64,000 bases of DNA from Paraburkholderia piptadeniae (GTDB taxonomy: Bacteria > Pseudomonadota > Gammaproteobacteria > Burkholderiales > Burkholderiaceae), in contig NZ_CYGY02000068.1 in NCBI RefSeq assembly GCF_900007165.1, positions 62,001 to 126,000 of the forward strand, written 5' to 3'. This document shows positions 60,967-64,000 of this stretch, one piece after another. Below the pieces are notes generated by a model. It saw only the letters and a program-made list of their open reading frames with translations. It did no database searches and was not told where the DNA came from. The position numbers and the translations under genes are program-made. Numbering within the stretch: the first letter of the stretch is position 1; each line of letters starts with the position of its first letter.

Positions 60967-61907
60967 AATGTTGATGTGAGTTCGGGCACGACCGTGAACA
61001 GGTCGCCAACCAGACCGTAATCAGCGACGCTGAAGATCGGCGCTTCTTCGTCCTTGTTGATCGCGACGATGACCTTCGAGTCCTTCATGCCCGCCAGATG
61101 TTGAATCGCACCGGAAATGCCGACCGCGATGTACAGCTGCGGCGCGACGATCTTGCCCGTCTGACCGACCTGGTAGTCGTTCGGCACGTAGCCCGCATCG
61201 ACGGCTGCGCGCGATGCGCCCATTGCCGCGCCGAGCCTGTCGGCGAGCGGTTCGAGAACCTTGTTGTAGTTCTCGCCGCTGCCGAGACCCCGGCCACCCG
61301 ACACGATGAGGTTCGCCGACGTCAGTTCCGGACGGTCGAGCTTCGTGACTTCACGGCTCACAAACTGCGAGATGCCCGCATCGGCTGCCGCTTCGATCTT
61401 CTCGATCGATGCGCTGCCGCCTTCCGCCGCCACCGGGTCGAAGCCCGTCGCGCGCACCGTGATGACCTTGATCGGGTCAGCCGATTGCACGATCGCAATC
61501 GCATTGCCTGCGTAGATCGGACGTTCGAACGTATCGGTCGAATCGACAGCCGTCATGTCGCTGATCTGCGCGACGTCGAGTTTCGCGGCGATGCGCGGCG
61601 CGATGTTCTTGCCGTAGGCCGTCGCGGGCGCGAGGATGTGCGAATAATCCTTTGCGATGTTCAGCACCGTTGCCTCGACATTCTCGGCAAGACCTTCGGC
61701 CAGTGGCGGCGCGTCGGCCAGCAGCACCTTCGCAACGCCCGCCACCTTCGCAGCAGCCTCAGCCGCACCTTGCGCATTGTGGCCAGCGATCAGCACGTGC
61801 ACGTCGCCACCGACGAACTTGCCAACCTCGTGCGCGGCAGCCACCGTATTCAGCGTCGCTGCCTTGAGCGCCGCGTTGTCGTGTTCAGCAATTACCAGAA
61901 TCGTCAT
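60963..61907 (-). CDS. etfA: Electron transfer flavoprotein alpha subunit
   Basis: The 314-residue protein has the ETF alpha FAD domain near the C-terminus: 'VSGGRGLGSGENY', 'DAGYVPNDYQVGQTGKIV' and 'VAINKDEEAPIFSVADYGLVGD'. It binds FAD and, with EtfB, takes electrons from acyl-CoA dehydrogenases to ETF-QO. It follows etfB by 28 bp and overlaps the lyase gene by four bases. Confidence 0.97.
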   Translation of the reverse strand: MTILVIAEHDNAALKAATLNTVAAAHEVGKFVGGDVHVLIAGHNAQGAAEAAAKVAGVAKVLLADAPPLAEGLAENVEATVLNIAKDYSHILAPATAYGKNIAPRIAAKLDVAQISDMTAVDSTDTFERPIYAGNAIAIVQSADPIKVITVRATGFDPVAAEGGSASIEKIEAAADAGISQFVSREVTKLDRPELTSANLIVSGGRGLGSGENYNKVLEPLADRLGAAMGASRAAVDAGYVPNDYQVGQTGKIVAPQLYIAVGISGAIQHLAGMKDSKVIVAINKDEEAPIFSVADYGLVGDLFTVVPELTSTL

Positions 61908-61935
61908 TTCATTCGTCTCCGTGTGCCCGTAAAAA

Positions 61936-62685
61936 TCAAAGCACCTTGGCTTCCGTCTTGAGCTTCTCGACCAGCGTCTTCACGTCGGCCACCTTCGCGC
62001 CAGCGGAGCGCTTCGGCGGCTCGCTGACCTTCAGCGTCTTCAGACGCGGCGTGACATCGACGCCCAGGTCTTCCGGCTTCACGGTTTCGAGCGGCTTCTT
62101 CTTCGCCTTCATGATGTTCGGCAGCGTCACGTAGCGCGGCTCGTTCAGGCGCAGGTCGGTCGTCACGACTGCGGGCAGCTTCAGCGACAGCGTTTCAGCA
62201 CCGCCGTCCACTTCACGCGACACGGTCGCCTTGCCGTCAGCGACGACAACCTTCGACGCAAACGTCGCTTGGGGCAGATTGGCCAGCGCAGCCAGCATCT
62301 GGCCCGTCTGGTTGGAGTCGTCGTCGATGGCCTGCTTGCCGAGAATCACCAGTTGCGGCTGTTCCTTGTCGACCAGCGCCTTCAGCAGCTTCGCGACAGC
62401 CAGCGGCTGCAGGTCTTCATTCGATTCGATCAGGATCGCGCGGTCCGCGCCGATCGCCAGCGCCGTGCGCAGCGTTTCCTGACATTGCGTCACGCCTGCC
62501 GACACGGCGATCACTTCTGTCGCCACGCCCGCTTCCTTCAGCCGAACGGCTTCTTCGACGGCGATTTCGTCGAACGGATTCATCGACATCTTTATGTTCG
62601 CGAGATCCACGCCTGTCCCATCCGACTTCACGCGGACCTTCACGTTGTAGTCAACTACTCTTTTGACCGAAACAAGTACTTTCAA
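61936..62685 (-). CDS. etfB: Electron transfer flavoprotein beta subunit
   Basis: The 249-residue protein has the ETF beta start 'KVLVSVKRVVDYNVKVRVKSD' and the signature 'VVTTDLRLNEPRYVTLPNIMKA'. The start codon is TTG at 62685, chosen because AGGAG lies seven bases upstream and the family N-terminus starts exactly there. It forms the heterodimer with EtfA and binds AMP. It opens the minus-strand run etfB-etfA-lyase-ETF-QO-LysR. Confidence 0.97.
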   Translation of the reverse strand: MKVLVSVKRVVDYNVKVRVKSDGTGVDLANIKMSMNPFDEIAVEEAVRLKEAGVATEVIAVSAGVTQCQETLRTALAIGADRAILIESNEDLQPLAVAKLLKALVDKEQPQLVILGKQAIDDDSNQTGQMLAALANLPQATFASKVVVADGKATVSREVDGGAETLSLKLPAVVTTDLRLNEPRYVTLPNIMKAKKKPLETVKPEDLGVDVTPRLKTLKVSEPPKRSAGAKVADVKTLVEKLKTEAKVL

Positions 62686-62882
62686 TGCTGTCTCCTAAAA
62701 CTGGCCGGGCGATGATGCGCCTCGCCCCTCTATTTGACGTTCCGCCGGGCAACAGCGCAAATACCAAATACGTCTGCCGGGCATAGGTTTTACCTAGGAT
62801 CAGTTCGTGCCCGATGCGTGCACGCCGCCGGCCGCGTACGAGCAACCATCTCCATCTGCCGGTCACCCGGCCGTTTCAGGCT

Positions 62883-64000
62883 CTAGAACCTCGTCCTCAT
62901 GGCGACCATCGCCCCTGTGCTGTTGTTCTTTCCCGCGAAAGATCCGATCGGGCTGTTCGGGTCTGTGACGGATGCACCGCCGAGCATGCTGTGATCAACT
63001 TCGACGTAGACGTCTGTCCGCTTTGAAAGGAAGTAGTCGACGATGCCATACACGGACGCGATATGCCCTGTCTTTCCTGGAGCAGCGTTCGTCACATGGT
63101 CATAGAGTCCGGCGAACGTCAGCTTCAGGAACGGCGTGGCCGCGTAGCTGACACCGAGCTGGCCGACGTTGTCGATTCTCGCTTTCGTTTGAGGTCCTGC
63201 GGCAGTGGTGACGTTCGCAGTCAGGCTGGTATTTGCCAATGCGCCGCCACTGTTGCTGGCTGCTGGCGCGAATCCGGCGTCGCGGCGCGAGTACAGGTAA
63301 TAGGAGTACAGCATGGCGGCGCCGAATTCATATCGGCCACCCAGACTGGCCGCATACATGTTCCTGTTTCCTGCGTCCTTGGATTGCTGTCCGTACACAC
63401 CAATCTTCAATGCCTGGTTCGTGAAGATCAGATCGAAAGCCGTCGTGCTTCCCTTGGCGAGGCTACCCGCCTGTCCACCGACCGAGCGCTCCAGCTCCAG
63501 CGCGACTGGACCCCACGTGTTCGTGTATTGAACCGTGTTGTCGTATCGGACTCCGGTGAGGAAGATCTCCCATTCGTTCGGATTCTGGTTGCCGACCGCA
63601 ATCGAGTCGAAAACCACCAGGTAGTTGAAGGCCGTACCGTATTGCCGACCGAGCTTCAGCGTTCCATACGTACTGTTGCTCAGCCCGACGTATGCCTGAC
63701 GGCCAAAGAGTTGACCTTGTTGACCCGACACCCCATTGGCAGGATTAAAGCCGCTTTCGAGAACGAAAACCGCAGACGTCCCACCCCCGAGATCCTCCGT
63801 CCCCTTGATGCCCCAGCGGTTTCCGGTCACTGCGCCATCCGACATGTAAAGCCTGTTTGCGGGCCCATTCGAGGAAGGCTGGTTGGACGTAAACCGGATC
63901 CCCTCGTCGATCAGGCCATAAAGCGTTACGTTGGACTCGGCATATGCCGTTTCGCTCGCCAGCAACACCGCTATTGCCAGAGAGAACACTGTTCTTTTCA
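62883..64000 (-). CDS. Gram-negative trimeric porin (start codon truncated by one base at the window edge)
   Basis: The frame can be read to the last base as xTG-AAA-AGA-ACA-GTG, so the likely ATG start lies at 64001-63999 with its first base outside the window. A GTG at 63989 would shorten the signal peptide. The 372-residue protein has a signal peptide ending 'TAYA-ES', the mature start 'NVTLYGLIDEGI', 'NRWGIKGTEDLGGG', 'GQLFGRQAYVGL' and 'GTLKLGRQYG', and ends 'AMRTRF' with the C-terminal Phe. It differs from the porin at 37767 and is probably a general or organic-acid porin. The 197 bp between it and etfB contain no gene. Confidence 0.94.
   Translation of the reverse strand, partial: KRTVFSLAIAVLLASETAYAESNVTLYGLIDEGIRFTSNQPSSNGPANRLYMSDGAVTGNRWGIKGTEDLGGGTSAVFVLESGFNPANGVSGQQGQLFGRQAYVGLSNSTYGTLKLGRQYGTAFNYLVVFDSIAVGNQNPNEWEIFLTGVRYDNTVQYTNTWGPVALELERSVGGQAGSLAKGSTTAFDLIFTNQALKIGVYGQQSKDAGNRNMYAASLGGRYEFGAAMLYSYYLYSRRDAGFAPAASNSGGALANTSLTANVTTAAGPQTKARIDNVGQLGVSYAATPFLKLTFAGLYDHVTNAAPGKTGHIASVYGIVDYFLSKRTDVYVEVDHSMLGGASVTDPNSPIGSFAGKNNSTGAMVAMRTRF

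Overview
The window looks like an accessory catabolic region of a GC-rich beta-proteobacterium, most likely Burkholderiaceae (Paraburkholderia/Caballeronia type). The reasons are two classical trimeric porins with the 'VTLYG' mature start, a dense mix of LysR/GntR/Lrp regulators next to small catabolic operons, and the overall gene style. The genus is an inference. I saw no rRNA, tRNA, CRISPR array, phage or intact insertion sequence.

Layout. (1) 1-4527: a Rieske oxygenase cut by the left edge, an MmgE/PrpD protein and an HpcH/HpaI aldolase, divergent from a LysR gene. (2) 4696-8507: an SDR protein lacking the catalytic Tyr, then a hydroxypyruvate reductase and a glycerate kinase. (3) 8616-9178: two gene remnants meeting at a recombination scar. 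(4) 9274-16618: amino-acid scavenging (APC permease, diaminopropionate ammonia-lyase-like PLP enzyme, carbamoylase-type amidase, M20 amidohydrolase, Lrp regulator, lone Liv-type binding protein). (5) 17187-26355: a second glycerate/hydroxy-acid locus with an isopropylmalate/tartrate dehydrogenase-like enzyme, GntR regulator, broken MFS gene, second glycerate kinase and hydroxypyruvate reductase, SMP-30 lactonase, MFS carrier and DctA. (6) 26477-33189: porin remnant, LysR, then HMG-CoA lyase and a CoA-transferase, LysR and esterase remnants, MFS carrier and VOC protein. (7) 33933-47263: a minus-strand operon of about 10 kb (peptide-type ABC transporter, porin, HyuA/HyuB hydantoinase-oxoprolinase), divergent from a GntR regulator, an opine-dehydrogenase-family enzyme and an alpha/beta hydrolase. 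(8) 47552-51638: a two-subunit TPP decarboxylase of the sulfopyruvate/phosphonopyruvate type, an aldehyde dehydrogenase and an MHS-type carrier. (9) 52417-62685: a C5-dicarboxylate (itaconate/mesaconate/methylsuccinate-like) module with MaoC-like hydratase, acyl-CoA dehydrogenase, CoA-transferase, MFS carrier, LysR and CitE-type lyase, plus EtfA, EtfB and ETF-ubiquinone oxidoreductase. (10) A porin whose start codon loses one base at the right edge.

Most modules follow one plan: a porin or carrier brings in an organic acid or amino-acid derivative, a CoA-transferase, dehydrogenase or amidase activates it, and a lyase or kinase delivers it to central metabolism, each under its own regulator. 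Several boundaries carry decayed genes, so the region seems assembled by repeated gain, duplication and loss. The most interesting candidates are the opine-dehydrogenase/oxoprolinase/ABC system at 33933-47263, a 24-bp element (GTGCTTGA-N8-CGATTATC) found three times between or before operons, and a 62-nt block conserved behind both hydroxypyruvate reductase copies although the sequence just before it has diverged.
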